Below are positions 1 to 11,142 of a stretch of DNA of 64,000 nt, one piece after another (positions within the stretch are counted from its first letter, which is position 1; every line of letters starts with the position of its first letter). This stretch comes from Pseudoips prasinana. Its lineage: Eukaryota; Arthropoda; Insecta; Lepidoptera; Nolidae. The stretch covers positions 1,141,001 through 1,205,000 of the forward strand of contig OX621246.1 of the NCBI GenBank assembly GCA_951640165.1, in the 5' to 3' direction. The notes beneath the pieces were generated by a model. That model saw only the letters and a list, made by a program, of their open reading frames with translations, had not been told where the DNA came from and did no database searches. The position numbers were made by a program, and so were the translations under genes.

Positions 1-900
1 TATGTATTCGAATGATTATGAATTTCGATTATTAGTATAAACAAAGATATGAAAACAAATAGTGGTTAATACAAAATGTATGATTTATGATATTATGAAT
101 TTAAATGATTATGTTTTGTAATATGTTTTATGAATAACGATAATTATAGCTTGAAATGGTATGAGAAAATTTTTCAGACTTCCGATGATAAGAGTTAAAA
201 AGTTATGCAAGAAAAAGCGCACCCAAGAGAAACTATTCTGATGATCTAACACCATTCCACGTAGCTTAATTGGCAATGGGCAGAGGATTTATCCAGAGAA
301 TGCAGGTGAAACCTGTCGGTTGACTGAACTTATTATGCTCAGGATTCAATTTAATGAAATCCTCAAAATACCGAAACCAGAAAGCACTGGAATACTTTTC
401 TTTCTTCGTAGCTTGGTTGTCAGAATAACCCTTAAAAGACTGTGAAAGTCAGTAAGACGCGACGCTAATCTCCAGACGTAAACACAGCGTCGGTACACAG
501 ACGTACACACACCTAAATACATGCTTATTTGTGTTGAGACCGCCTTCTGTAGAAAGACTTTCCGACGAGCTTTTTAAAATTCAGTTCATTAAAGAAACTT
601 ATTTTGTTTTAAAAACATAATTCAGTTTGGAGGTATACCTAACTTCACCTTGCAATTTGATCTTAAGTCTGGCTTGACAATCACCATCTTTATTAATACG
701 AAATTTGTAGTTAACTAATTTAGTTTAATCATAAGCACTTTTTGAATAAATACGAAAGTTATTTTGTTTAATTAAGGGGCTTATTCATTAATATCTTTGG
801 ATGGGAACTGGTTTGACAGAGATTTCATAGGCCTTTGGATAGGGACTTTTCTAGTCGAGACTATTGCGGTCAAGTAAGATCATTTAAAATGTTGTAAGCA
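1..900. other. AT-rich stretch without a recognised gene
   Basis: No long open frame and no recognisable repeat family. A vaguely tRNA-like string near 281-340 has no convincing cloverleaf. Nothing further can be supported. Confidence 0.4.
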
Positions 901-920
901 AGTAAATATTTTATTTTAAA

Positions 921-1020
921 CTAGGTGTGCCCCGCGGTGTCACCCGCGTTAAACATTATGAAATATAAACCTATGTGTTATTCGTTTATATAAGCTATAT
1001 TACTACGAAGTCTGTTCGAC
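921..1020 (-). repeat. Helitron-like (Lep1-type) non-autonomous repeat, partial
   Basis: Begins CTAGGTGTGCCCCGCGG followed by CCCGCGTT, the inverted form of the 3' end shared by about ten copies in this window: a GC hairpin just inside a terminal CTAG. The hairpin-plus-CTAG end is typical of Helitrons, and the sequence matches the kind described from Lepidoptera as Lep1. The 5' end is lost. Confidence 0.6.
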
Positions 1021-1147
1021 TTGTCTGTCCCTCAGAAACACAAATAATAATAATCTTCGTCTGTTCGAATTTAAGCTACGGCGGCTATCTTTAACGGCGA
1101 CTAGCCAAATACACATGACAGTATTGTAGTGCAGTAATATATGACCT

Positions 1148-1385
1148 AATTAGGGTGCTCTCTATTCCTTTACACTCGACTCTTATCCAATGGGACGAAT
1201 ATCCGCTTAGGACCGATGACTTTACGTGCTCTTCAAGGCACGCGCGTATATCCCTACCAATTTTCCGGCTGTTGTTAGTGGGATTTTTCTGACCAGAAAA
1301 GTGGTTTCTGGCCAGAGAACACCTTATAACATTTCTGGCCCCGTATCAAAATTTGAACCCAAGACCTCATAGGGATCGCTCGGGG
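1148..1385 (-). repeat. tRNA-derived SINE, family D
   Basis: Shares its order of blocks with the copies at 26036 and 16398: a 'ctctattc...tccaatgggac' block, 'tttacgtgctcttcaaggcacg', then an inverted box-B-like segment (TTTGAACCCAAGACCTC). The RNA polymerase III box reads on the minus strand. Diverged and probably old. Confidence 0.5.
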
Positions 1386-1399
1386 ATAGATAAAAGTGA

Positions 1400-2067
1400 C
1401 AGTCCATAACAAGAATATACTTACAGTCACCCGTAAAACTACTTGAGACGCTAAATATTGATTTGAATATTATATTAGTTTCAAGTTATATTAACTTTGT
1501 ATTAAGTAAAGACAAGATTAGCTACCTAACTGCGCCCTCCCCTAGTTCCAGTCCCTACAAAAACTATAGACAAAACACGTCAAGTTTTTCAGCGATAGTT
1601 ATAAGTGGCTAGTCGAAGCGGTGCAATCAAAGGCGAGCGGCGCAGATCAAAGGCGCGGTAATGGCTTTTTAGTGGGGTGAGCTGGGGGGGTTCAAGTAGT
1701 TAGGGCGAATTGTTGGACGCGCCACGATAGGAGATAGATGTTGGAAGGATAAAATTGAGAAAAAAAAGTTTCCTTGTTCGTCAAGCTTTTAAGTTTATTT
1801 TGTATCATAAGATAACCTTTGAATTTGTTAATTTGAAGTTTGATGTTTAAATTGACGAATTATGTGATGTATTAGGTGCTTCTGGCCTAACTACGGCTGC
1901 GATGGCCAATCTCAAGGGATATTAGTCAACGCGGAACTCATTAAAGTATTGCGGATAAAGTCGGGGAGCACATTCCACCGCTTCAGCGTCGTGGGAGAAA
2001 GTTAGCTAAAACTTTATATTTATTATAATTACACAAATCATTATAAATAATTAACTGTATATATGTC
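1400..2067. other. No gene seen
   Basis: AT-rich with a short GC-rich patch around 1600-1700. No coding frame, repeat match or RNA gene recognised. Confidence 0.4.
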
Positions 2068-2327
2068 GCAGGGAAATGAGGATATCACGAAATCCTTAGG
2101 GGTATCACAAAATCCCGGTAGATATCGAATATTCGTACCCGCATTTCTGACATTTTACTAGATTTAGTTTAGTGAAACGACATATCACTGACGATATATT
2201 GGTGTTTTGTCATATCACTAGATAGTTTTAGCAAGAAGACGACATAAACAAGAATATTCAACATCTACCGGGATTTTGTGATATCCCTGGGGATTTCGTG
2301 AAATCTCTGATATCCTCATTTCGCTGC
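2068..2327. mobile_element. MITE with about 70-bp terminal inverted repeats
   Basis: A 260-bp unit. Its left arm (2068-2134) reappears inverted at 2252-2327; shared blocks are GAAATGAGGATATC, ACGAAATCC, ATCACAAAATCCCGGTAGAT and GAATATTC. The right arm has about 9 extra bases. The centre contains smaller inverted motifs around CATATCAC. No coding capacity, so a non-autonomous DNA element is the natural reading. The target duplication is not clear because the flanks are AT repeats. Confidence 0.7.
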
Positions 2328-2328
2328 A

Positions 2329-2349
2329 TCATATATATATATATATATA
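2329..2349. repeat. (AT)n microsatellite
   Basis: About ten AT units directly at the right end of the MITE. Confidence 0.9.
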
Positions 2350-2351
2350 CA

Positions 2352-2425
2352 TGCGCAAGATTGTGGAGATCTTTGGAGATCCCTTTGTCTTGCGGTGCAC
2401 TTACTGCGGCTGATGTGAAAATGAT
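2352..2425 (+). repeat. RTE LINE 3' end, short remnant
   Basis: Carries 'attgtggagatctttgg', 'cggctgatgtgaaaatgatg': the diverged last codons and GATGAT tail of the RTE family seen more completely at 52780-55554 and 12988-13194. Confidence 0.5.
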
Positions 2426-2571
2426 GATAGTAATATTTTTTAAAGATATTTCTAGATGGATTTAATCCGCTTTTATTTTTATTATCAACGTATCAGTTAA
2501 ATAGTTCTACGACAACTGTTCACGCTTATTAATAATAATAGTAAATAGTAAACATCTTGAGACAATGAACA

Positions 2572-2825
2572 CACTGCCATCAGATCCCAAATTAGGTAGA
2601 ACCTGTTCTTTAACAGCCAGACAACTAATAAACAATTTATATATACATATTTCTAAATATATACATATTATAATTAATTTACATACAGACACGGAACAAA
2701 TACAAATACTGGATACAGGCACTTACCAGTTGAATCAACTGCTTGCCTGTTCACTAATAATACCTCTGGTTTAGCAGTCAGGGTCACTAACCACTAGACC
2801 GATAGGCCAGTCAAAACAAATACAA
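2572..2825 (-). repeat. tRNA-derived SINE, family B
   Basis: Reads in reverse as a tRNA-like head (near 2765-2820) followed by a tail ending in 'tttgggatctgatggcag'. Same organisation as the better-preserved copy at 17547-17815. Confidence 0.6.
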
Positions 2826-3186
2826 CAAGATAGAACCCTCGCTTTAGTAGTCTGAAGATTACTAGTGGCTGCATACACAATACCCTTAAAATTGCAAAAG
2901 CCATGTTTTTGCTGAAATCCTGTCTATTCGCATCCAAACATGATTTCCTGTGCCAGAGATAAAAGACTCCATTCTTACAGCACTTCATATTCACATTGAG
3001 TGCTACCCGCGATAATTAGCCCGGAGCTTTGATGAGCTTGTGACGTCATATCACCACAGCTACAGCAATAAAGGCGTAAGTAGAAAGCTACATTATTTCG
3101 AAAACTCCTCCTTATTACCGTGTTGACTGGCTTAACTGAGCTGAGACATTCTGTTGTCATTTGTATTGCAATTTATTTAAAACTTT

Positions 3187-3316
3187 GTACAGACGCCAGC
3201 ACATCCAGCTACCCCAATCTTTTTTCGATTTTCAACTTTATCCCTTAAATATAAGGTTCACTTCGAATTGGGGAAATTTGACAGATTGGGGTAGCTTGAT
3301 GTGCTGGTGTCTGTAC
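3187..3316. mobile_element. Short palindromic MITE, family M
   Basis: 130 bp. The outer arms start GTACAGACGCCAGCACATC on the left and end with its near-perfect complement on the right, about 34 bp with two differences. Related units are at 9917, 32831 and 59846, plus a fragment at 36044. No coding capacity. The superfamily is not identified. Confidence 0.7.
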
Positions 3317-3399
3317 AATAATTAATTTAGGTATTTTGTCCCCGTCAACTTTTACAAGGTGCTGCACAGTATAATTTGGCTGAGATATAACATAAAGAA

Positions 3400-3640
3400 A
3401 TTACAGCTATTCATCATCATCATGTCAGCCAAGTTACGTCCACCACTATAAAAAAGCCTCCCCAAAGAATGGGGGTATGCCATAATCAACACGCTTGGCA
3501 GGCGGGTTGATTGACGATTGCAGTTTGATGGTCATAGTTCACAAAAAAAACGCTGATGGCCGCTCTCTGGTAGTTAATTTCCACGAAGTGAGATGGGGTG
3601 ATGATATTCTTTGCCGTCACCACACAGCTATTGCAAACAT
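3400..3640 (-). repeat. Short retroposon with RTE-like tail, family S
   Basis: Inverse of the units at 15072 and 17331: 'atcatcatcatgtcagcc' at the left is the reversed (GAT)n tail, 'gtcaccacacagct' at the right is the head. The tail resembles that of local RTE elements, so mobilisation by RTE machinery is inferred. Confidence 0.6.
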
Positions 3641-3829
3641 ATAAATGTTTGCAGAATGTTCCAGTGCTACCAAAAGATGTACTCATATACTCGTATATAT
3701 GTGTATAAAAGTGCATCTTCATCGTATCCTACCAGGTAGAAAGATAATTAGTATTTTAACTTTTAATCGGACAATGACATACATAAGAGTTACCAATTCA
3801 TTTTCATTTACCTATAGTGTATTGTAACA

Positions 3830-4319
3830 AGAGACAAAAATAATTAATTATAAATGACGTTTAAGTGACCGATTAAGGATTATTTAAGTAATTTATTTGG
3901 ATAGATCAGATTTCTTACACTAAAATTCAATCATCTTTCGTTACCCATGTTTCGAATAACTAATTACAGTAATAATACGTGTAACCTCGCAGTTCTTTTG
4001 TGAGGATTGACGATTAAGTAAAATAAACACGCACTATATTATTTATGATTTTCAGATTTTCATTTTCAGATTCAATAATGATTTTACAGGGATTTTTTGA
4101 TATCGAGGGTGAACTTATTATGATTCATTATAATGCACCCCATGTTACTCGCTAATAATGAAGTTTCTATTGTTAAAATTTTTAATATCAGTTTTGTAGT
4201 TTATGCGTATATCTATTACAAACAAACATACAAACAATCAAATATTTTCTCATTATAATATTAGTTTTGAGGACACTACTTTTTGCATATGAGGATAAAA
4301 ATAGATTATAAACAAACGG
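3830..4319. other. No gene seen
   Basis: AT-rich sequence between repeats. Nothing recognised. Confidence 0.4.
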
Positions 4320-4387
4320 GACTATTTCTTCTTTCCGGGTAAAAGTTAATTATGACATTAACTTTTACCCGGAAAGGAGAAATAGTC
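4320..4387. repeat. 31-bp inverted repeat, 6-nt spacer
   Basis: Arm 4320-4350 pairs with 4357-4387 with one mismatch; the arm contains CTTTCCGGGTAAAAGTTAAT. The hairpin stands alone in AT-rich DNA. Confidence 0.85.
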
Positions 4388-5000
4388 GCTATCTAGATCG
4401 CCTAAAGTTTCCTTATTTTGCTCCCGTATAACTAAACTTTTCGTCTTACGCTCTTTTTGAACTGATGCATAATATTTCCTGAAAATTTACTTGTGAGCAA
4501 GTAGTGAGGAAGTGGTTTTACGTTGGTTGTATGACGAATATACCTTTAACCTTCTTACTATAGAGAGCAGACGTAATTAGGATAGTTAACAAGGATTTTG
4601 GTCTTAATAGATCACAGGCATATGGATAATTAACAGTCTCGTACCTTGATTTATGTTTAGTTGCCTCTCTAAACAAAGAGATGGGCTTCCTTTATATGTC
4701 ATGGTCTATGACAGCTGGTCTATCACTAAAACCGGAACCGACAGCTTAGCATGTCCTCCGAAGCAGTTGGTACTGAAGCACTGAAATTAAACCACTGGGG
4801 CGAGTGATGAAGGCCTGGGTTCAAGTCCTGTTTTAACCAAAAAGTTCAATAGAATAGAATAGAATAATTTTGATTTTGCTCATAAAACATGGTACATAAT
4901 AATAGATGTTGATGTAACATATGATGTTCCACATGTTTGGTCACAAGTTATGACATGCAAAATCTTAAAAACTAAAAAATCTAAAATGTAAGTTGAAATA
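4388..5000. other. tRNA-like scrap and AGAAT tail; otherwise empty
   Basis: Positions 4775-4866 hold a degenerate tRNA-like head ('gcctgggttcaagtcc') followed by about three AGAAT units, consistent with an old SINE. The rest shows nothing recognisable. Confidence 0.35.
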
Positions 5001-5194
5001 TCACTATATACACAATTAATACAATACATTACAAATCACTCTCATACATTTTCATACCACCTAGAACTAACTTCATGCTGTTAAATTTTTTGGTGTCGGT
5101 GTGCGCGCGCATCGTAAAAATTCACTCTCATCATTTTTCTCCATCGCGCCAAAAGAAGTATAACTTCAAAAATTTCGGATACAGATATGAGATA

Positions 5195-5921
5195 TTATTT
5201 ATTACATTTTATATTGAAAAAAACATTAATGCTATAAAAATATTTATCAGAGAGCCACTGTGTCAATTGTACTTTAAATTTATTTAATGCTAGATCTCTG
5301 AACGAATAAGGAATATTATTATATATTTTAATGCACATGATGAAACTATTATTATTCGTAGCTGTCAGATTAGTTCGTGGGCGAAACAGTTTATTCATAT
5401 TTAGCGTTCTAGGATTATAATAGTATGTAGCTTGTTGAAAAATATGTGTATGTTTTTTTACAAATAGACATGACTCCAGGATATACAAACATGGAACAGT
5501 TAACAATTTATGTTTCCTAAAATCAGGACGACACGAATCTGTTTGTTTTAAATTAAAGATGGTTCTCAAACACTTTATTGCAAGATTAATACCCTATCTA
5601 TATCTACAGATCGACCCCACATAACTATACCATATCTTAAGATTGAACAGACATAGCCATGGTATGCTGTGATAGCTGCCTGTTGTGATACGTCTTGTTT
5701 TATTTGCCTTAAAGGGTAAATAAATTTGTTTATTCTACTACACAAAGTGTTTATATGTTCTTTCCAGTTACAATAGCTAGGTATCTACTGTAATACCTAG
5801 AAACTTAAAGGTCCTCCATCCAGTCTCCTGTATACTTGATCCTTTGTATGGAATTTTTATTGTTATGGAGTTCGTTTTATAGGTTCGAAATTGTATGAAT
5901 GTTGTTTTTGATAAGTTAACT
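5195..5921 (-). pseudogene. LINE reverse transcriptase, C-terminal part
   Basis: The last 124 codons (5569 to 5195) are open and read as the end of a Jockey-group LINE polyprotein: RTIFNLKQTDSCRPDF, LLTVPCLYILESCLF, then IKIYNNIPYSFRDLALNKF and the final WLSDKYFYSINVFF. Upstream on the same strand more of the thumb/connection region follows with in-frame stops. It is the 3' portion of the element whose palm motif lies at 6373-6545; repeat E (5922-6372) lies between the two halves. The element is dead: stops, frameshifts and no endonuclease. Confidence 0.75.
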
Positions 5922-6372
5922 ATGCCCGCTTGAGTATGTTTCGCCGGACCGTCTCAACTGGGTCGTGTTGAAACCGGTAGTAGATGAACCCACTGAGTTT
6001 GTTTAGCTGGGTCTTCTCAGTTGGGGTGCCGATCCGGTGATAGCATTAAAGCGCGACCGTCGTTATTAACACAAGGTCCGTCATAATAATAATACCTTAA
6101 TATAGACAGAACCTTTGACAATATGTAGTAAAAATATTAGACTTAAACTAGATAATTAAACATAATCTCTTGACAATAACTTCATACGAGCTAGCTAAAT
6201 ATCAATGCTATAATAAAATAAATTTTATTAATGTTTTCATACAATGTGTACCTTAATATCTATGTTACTAGAAATAATAATGTATACAACTATATTACTA
6301 CAAACATGTTCTGACTATTTACAAGCGCTTTATTAAAGTCTACGTGAATAAAAACCTTTTTTATTTATTTAT
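5922..6372 (+). repeat. Repeat family E, copy 1 (inserted in a LINE)
   Basis: About 450 bp, starting ATGCCCGCTTGAGTATG and ending near AATAAAAACCTTTTTTATTTA. Other copies: 10298 (-), 11143 (+), 13237 (-), 15537 (-), 34026 (+). The constant A/T-rich 3' end with an AATAAA-like signal and variable 5' ends suggest a retroposed unit, but no coding region or pol III boxes are visible. It separates the two halves of a LINE reverse transcriptase, so it inserted later than that LINE. Confidence 0.7.
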
Positions 6373-6545
6373 TAAATTATTTGTTTCCAACCAATTAATA
6401 GTATTCTGAAGCGCTCTGTTTAGATCATTTTCATAGTTATTTTTATTGGTAGCCTTTATTACAACTGTAGTGTCGGCGGCAAATAAAATGCATTCTTGGC
6501 TAACGGTAGATGGAAAATCATTAAATCAGTAGGCGTTCATGGAGG
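6373..6545 (-). pseudogene. LINE reverse transcriptase, palm fragment with altered active site
   Basis: Minus-strand reading gives CILFAADTTVVIKA followed by NDLNRALQNTINWLETNN, the catalytic palm segment normally written FADDT in non-LTR reverse transcriptases. The first aspartate codon is replaced by alanine (6475-6477). The reading continues across repeat E into the 5195-5921 fragment. Confidence 0.7.
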
Positions 6546-6739
6546 ACGAAGTCAAACGCCTTACATTCTTCCTTCTTTTCATGTCCATAAATAGGGTTTT
6601 GAATAGTTTGATTCAATTAGGGTTTTGAGCGGAGTCAATAGTTTGGCGGTGTCACAGCCCCTTGCTTCGGTCCTGCGCGGCCTTGGCAATAATTATACCA
6701 ACTTAGTTATTAAGGGTATTTATTTATCACTATATGCAC

Positions 6740-6982
6740 AAAAAAAAATTGTACAAAGGCGGACTTAATGCCCTAGGTATTTTCTGCCAGTCAACCTTAG
6801 GGTGGTGCAGAGAGAGCATGGTAGGTGCACATATCATAAGCTAAACATTATTAGTAAAAAACGGGAATATACAATACTATAAAATACTATACAAGGCAAT
6901 ACATACGATACTATACTATATAATAATACTATACTATTGAATCCGATCATGTAATCATAAATTTATCATCAAGGGGTTTCTG
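6740..6982 (-). repeat. 3' untranslated part of a Jockey-like LINE
   Basis: Downstream, on the minus strand, of the open frame at 6983. It shares the block 'acaaaggcgg.cttaatgcc' through 'ctaccagtcaacctta' with 31199-31475, which marks a common LINE 3' end. Confidence 0.55.
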
Positions 6983-7785
6983 CTAAGAATTTCCGAAGGA
7001 TATGCTCTCGAACTTTCGAGGTAATGCGTTCCACTGAAGAATAGATTCTACAAAGAAAGAAGAGTGAAGGAAGTCAGAGCGGTGAGTTGGACATTGAAGG
7101 AGACGATTGTGAGAAGAGCGAAGATTTTTATTGTGGTTAGTAGAGAGATATTGAAAGTGGGAAGATAAGTAAGATGGAGTAGAAGAAGAGTCTAATATAG
7201 AATAAAGGGTGGTTAGTGCTCGTAATGTGCGTCGTTGCCGTATCGGTAACCACTTAAGTTGGTAACGGTGGGAAGATATGTGGTCATACTTACGAAGATT
7301 GAAAACGAATCGAATGCAGTTATTCAGAAGTCTGTCGAGTTTATTGAGGTGATCTGCATTCAGGTCAAAGTAGCATACATCACCATAGTCGACTATAGGG
7401 AATATAAGGGCCTTCACGAGCATTGCCTTGGTTTTACCTGGAAGGAAATTTTTAAGCCGATAGAGACAACGCAATACGCCCGTGACTCTTTGACTGACAT
7501 TGGCCATTTGTTTTTGCCAGCTTAGTGTCGTGTCAATGAATAAACCCAGGTTTCTGACATTTTGGCTAAAAGGAATATTCGTCAAATTATACACTATTGG
7601 TGAAAGACCCCGTAAATCCACCTTTGACACTGAGCGCAAGCTCCCAACATTATACACTATTGGTGGAAGATCCCGTAAATCCACCTTTGACACTGAGCGC
7701 GAGCTCCCAACTATTATGGCTTGGCACTTAGTCGGATTTACGGCTAACCCAAACTTATCAGACCATGTATTTTACATTATTACCC
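6983..7785 (-). pseudogene. Jockey/CR1-like LINE ORF2, C-terminal third
   Basis: A 5'-truncated relative of the LINE at 21645-24518. Shared blocks in order: LAVNPTKCQAIIVGS (upstream edge), VRNLGLFIDTTLSW, LKNFLPGKTK, FPIVDYGDVCY, CIRFVFNLRKYDHIS, KWLPIRQRR, LYSILDSSSTPSYL and FFVESILQWNALP. The catalytic palm is absent. A 63-bp tandem duplication at 7586-7711 repeats 21 codons (around SVSKVDLR) exactly in frame. The frame stays open for over 230 codons, so the copy is not old. Confidence 0.8.
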
Positions 7786-7794
7786 ACCAAATTA

Positions 7795-7984
7795 TGAGAA
7801 TGAAGGAATAGATGGTGTGTTTTGGTGCATTCACTTTAATAATATAATGCCCAGTATAGTTGGCTAATCACCGATATTATTAGCCACTGTCGCCTAATTT
7901 TGGCCAGGAGCTGTTGTTACAAATCGAACCTTTTTTGGAACGCTTTAAGCGCTGAAGCGAATAAAGATATTATTATTATTATTT
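7795..7984 (+). repeat. 3' end of an unidentified retroposon
   Basis: Ends in AATAAAGA followed by about four TAT units (7961-7984), a typical non-LTR/SINE tail. A weak, inverted box-B-like string lies at about 7918-7931. Family not identified. Confidence 0.4.
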
Positions 7985-7989
7985 ATGTT

Positions 7990-9100
7990 CAAAATTCTTG
8001 TGCTATTGTAAAATTTTAAATGTCAATGTGAGTGCACAATTTTACCTAGTTAATAAACCAAAGTTTCTTCTTTACCAGCGTTGATATTTTATTTTATTTA
8101 TTTAGGGATAATTAACAGCTACAACATAATACATACACATAGGATTTACGAAATTATTAAGTAATGTTGTAGCCCACGACATTATCCACAGAAAAACCCA
8201 AACAATAAGTCGATGAGTGCAGTAGCAAAGTAAATTTACTTAATTAAATTATACAGAAAAAAGAACAAAATTGTACTAAATTTCTATTTTACATTACATT
8301 CTATAGAATGCTATAGACGTGATGTTAATATTAGATACAAGTATGTAAGTAACATAAATGTATAACAACACATTGAAATTATAAACAAAAACTAATATAA
8401 CACAGAAAATCCACTAAAATTTCAAATATTACACTTTACTTGTTTAATATAATTGATATATATATGATATATATTTAATTTTGCATGATAACAAAAACAA
8501 CGAGTGTGCTTTAGACCACACTGAAGTATATTAGATAAACAAAACGTTACTGGCTATTAGAGAAAGAGAGAAAGAATATGTGTGCACGTACCACTATCCC
8601 TTTCTCCTAACAACATACATACGGAACGTAACTCTCTCTTTATCTTCACTAGCTTATATTTCCATCTCAACTTCCGGTCTAATCGCCCAATCACACTTTT
8701 CGTAACGCACTCACCAGATCAATTTAAGCTTGCGTATATTATAAGAACCCAACTTGTATGTGTTACGTGGGTATAACCTGTCTGTTATAGAGAGCCTTTG
8801 GAGAGGTATTCCAATTATTATTATGAGCACCTCTGCAATTTGCATTGAGCGCTCTTGTCAATACAAATAGTATAAGTACGTACTCTATGCATATGCTCAA
8901 TGTGGAACCTTTCAACTATTCTGATTCGGATCGTTTGCAAACTCAAATTCAAAGTTTTCTTTATACCGTAATTGTCTGTGGTATATTAAATGGTTTTAAA
9001 TTACTATACTTCTTGCTATGGATCCGTTTTAAGGCCTTAAAAGAAGCAAAATAGAATATATTTTTATATTTATTTTCAAAAGTGAAATGACTTTCATTCA
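7990..9100. other. Over 1 kb without recognised features
   Basis: AT-rich. A few short open frames (8582-8776 and 8845-9054 on the plus strand) show no motif and no compositional sign of coding. Confidence 0.4.
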
Positions 9101-9104
9101 TATA

Positions 9105-9350
9105 ATATCTGGGGACAATGTCACACAGATCATCCTAGCCCCAAACTAAGCAAAGCTTGTACTATGGGTACCAGGCGATGATATACATACCTATATAGAT
9201 AGATAAATACTTATATACATAGAAAACATCCATGACTCAGAAACAAATATTCGTGCTCATCACACAAATATTTGCACTTACCGGGATGCGAACCCAGGAC
9301 CACCAGCTTCGTAGGCAGGAGCACTACCAACTATGCTACGGTGACCGTCA
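9105..9350 (-). repeat. tRNA-derived SINE, family A (near full length)
   Basis: In reverse: GACGGTCACCG, a box A-like TAGCATAGTTGG, a box B-like GGTTCGCATCC, then a tail through 'atttgtgtgatgagcacg' to 'tgtcacattgtccccag'. It matches, block for block, the copy split between 51772-51936 and 56107-56186, which makes it the uninterrupted reference for that insertion site. Confidence 0.8.
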
Positions 9351-9376
9351 AATGTATGCTAGTTAAAAATAAAATT

Positions 9377-9507
9377 CCACTAAATGCGAAAGTTTGTGAC
9401 TGTGTGAGTGTGTATGTTTGTTACTTCTTCACGACTAAACGGCTGGATTAACACATAGGCTATAATTTATAAAGTTTAACGCGGGTAAAACCGCGGGGCA
9501 CAGCTAG
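9377..9507 (+). repeat. Helitron-like (Lep1-type) repeat
   Basis: Starts in the 'gcgaaagtttgtgactgtg' block, runs through 'gttacttcttcacg..taaacggctgg', and ends with GCGGGTAAAACCGCGGGGC, CACAGCTAGT: a GC hairpin and terminal CTAG. A short non-autonomous copy. Confidence 0.7.
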
Positions 9508-9916
9508 TAACAAATAAAGATCACAGAGCATCCGTCCCTAAACTAGGTATAAAACTTGTATTTCAGCGAACGGGGCCTCTCCTCGCATGGATAGATATTT
9601 CAATAATAATAATAAATTGTATTCGAGTAAAAATGTGTAAAATGATATCTACTAACTAAGCCAAGCTATAGACATTTGGTGTCTGTTGTACTAGGTTTAA
9701 TTTACAGGCGTTCTAATGGCTTAAAAAGTATACTTATCTATTTGTAATGATTTATTAAATACATTTTAGGACTTGAAATAAACAAATTTAGAGACCTGTA
9801 ATAAACATTTTTTTGAAAAATTGAATAAACTAATTTTATAACAATAAATAACATACTAATATTATCATCATTTTATCAGCTGGAAGATGCACACGGATTG
9901 ACATAGGCATCCCCTA

Positions 9917-10043
9917 AGATCAAACTACCCTTATCTGTCAAATTTCTCCAATTAAAAGTGAACCTTATGCTTGAGTGATAAAGTTGAAAATCTATAAAAT
10001 AAATTTGACAGATTGGAGTAGCTGGATGTGCTGGCGTCTGTAC
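9917..10043. mobile_element. Palindromic MITE, family M (left arm diverged)
   Basis: The right arm 'ttgacagattggagtagctg' through GGCGTCTGTAC matches the 3187 copy; the left arm is degraded but still shows 'tctgtcaaatttctcc'. Confidence 0.6.
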
Positions 10044-10049
10044 TATACG

Positions 10050-10125
10050 AATCCAGCTGCTTCCGGCGACTCTCAAAAGATCACTCGTCCAGCCTGCTCA
10101 CGCTGCGACTTCTGGTTCTTATATA
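10050..10125 (-). repeat. RTE LINE 3' coding remnant
   Basis: 'cttccggcgactctcaaaag', 'cagcctgctcacgctgcgac' correspond in reverse to the conserved RTE C-terminus seen at 13020-13090 and 57180-57260. Confidence 0.5.
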
Positions 10126-10297
10126 TCATCGCCAATTGAGAAACTCTGTCCCAGCAGCCGTCGCGTTGTTTCTACGAGCAATGTGCCTCACCCATTGTCA
10201 CTTCAGTGTAGTTCACCAGCAACAGTTTGCCATTATGGAACAGTTACTAGTTGATGGCAAATTGTGCCTACTAGTAAATAAAAAAATAAAATAAGAT

Positions 10298-10663
10298 ACA
10301 AAATAAAAAAGGTTTTAATTCACGTAGACTTTAAAAAAGCGCTTGTAAATAGTCAGAACATGTTTGTAGTAATACAGTTATTATTTCTAGTTGCATATTA
10401 CAGATATTTAGGTACACGGAATGTTAAAACATTTATACAATTTATTTTATAATAGTAGTGATATTTAGCTAGCTTGTATTAAGTTATTGTCAAGGAGATT
10501 ATGTTTAGGTTTAATGATTGAAATTTATATTTTACTCCATATTGTCTGAATGTTTCTGTCTATATTAAGTAATGAATTCAGTATTATTATTATAACGGAC
10601 CTTGTGTTTAAAACGACGGTCGCGCTTTAATGCTACCACCGGATCCAATGCGCCCCATTGTGA
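10298..10663 (-). repeat. Repeat family E, copy 2
   Basis: Inverse of copy 1: 'ttcacgtagactttaaaaaa' near the left, 'aacggaccttgtgttt' and 'gctaccaccggatccaatgc' near the right. Together with copy 3 (11143-11465) it forms an inverted pair with arms of about 300 bp and a spacer of about 480 bp. Confidence 0.75.
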
Positions 10664-10844
10664 GCTACGTCTTGTGCTTATAGTGAGCTACGTCAATATT
10701 CATTAAGCTTCATTAGACCAATGATTTGCTTCTTCTTCATGGTGCACCATTATTCCCAATGGCTTGTAGTTTAGATTTTTTAGTTTAGTTCAGAATAGTT
10801 TTATATAGTTTTGCCTATTCTTTATTTTCCAAATTACGCCCAGA

Positions 10845-10965
10845 TACAGAACAAATAATCATGCTCATCACACAACGATTTGCCTAGGTGGGGATCGAAC
10901 CTACGACCCCTAGCTTAGCAGTCAGGGTCACTAAGCACTAGACCAATGGCCCTATAAGGACAGGA
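10845..10965 (-). repeat. tRNA-derived SINE, family B (head only)
   Basis: Reverse reading gives a tRNA-like head with 'ggtcgatccccacctagg' as the box B region and 'gaacaaataatcatgc' at the tail side. Confidence 0.6.
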
Positions 10966-11142
10966 TTGTTGACATAGACTGGAAAACTACGAATGTTATA
11001 TAATAGTGCACCCTCTTAATCGCATGCCATGGTTATGGGACACGGCCGGTAAGAGATGGTCTGTTTACCAAGCTACGGGCGTATAGAACCGCCTACTCCA
11101 AACTGCTGCTAGGCGTCTTTCTTGCCTAAACCATCGTTTTAA

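Noticed and set aside
281..345. tRNA-like string
   Set aside because: No consistent acceptor or T stems; not a tRNA gene and no SINE family match.
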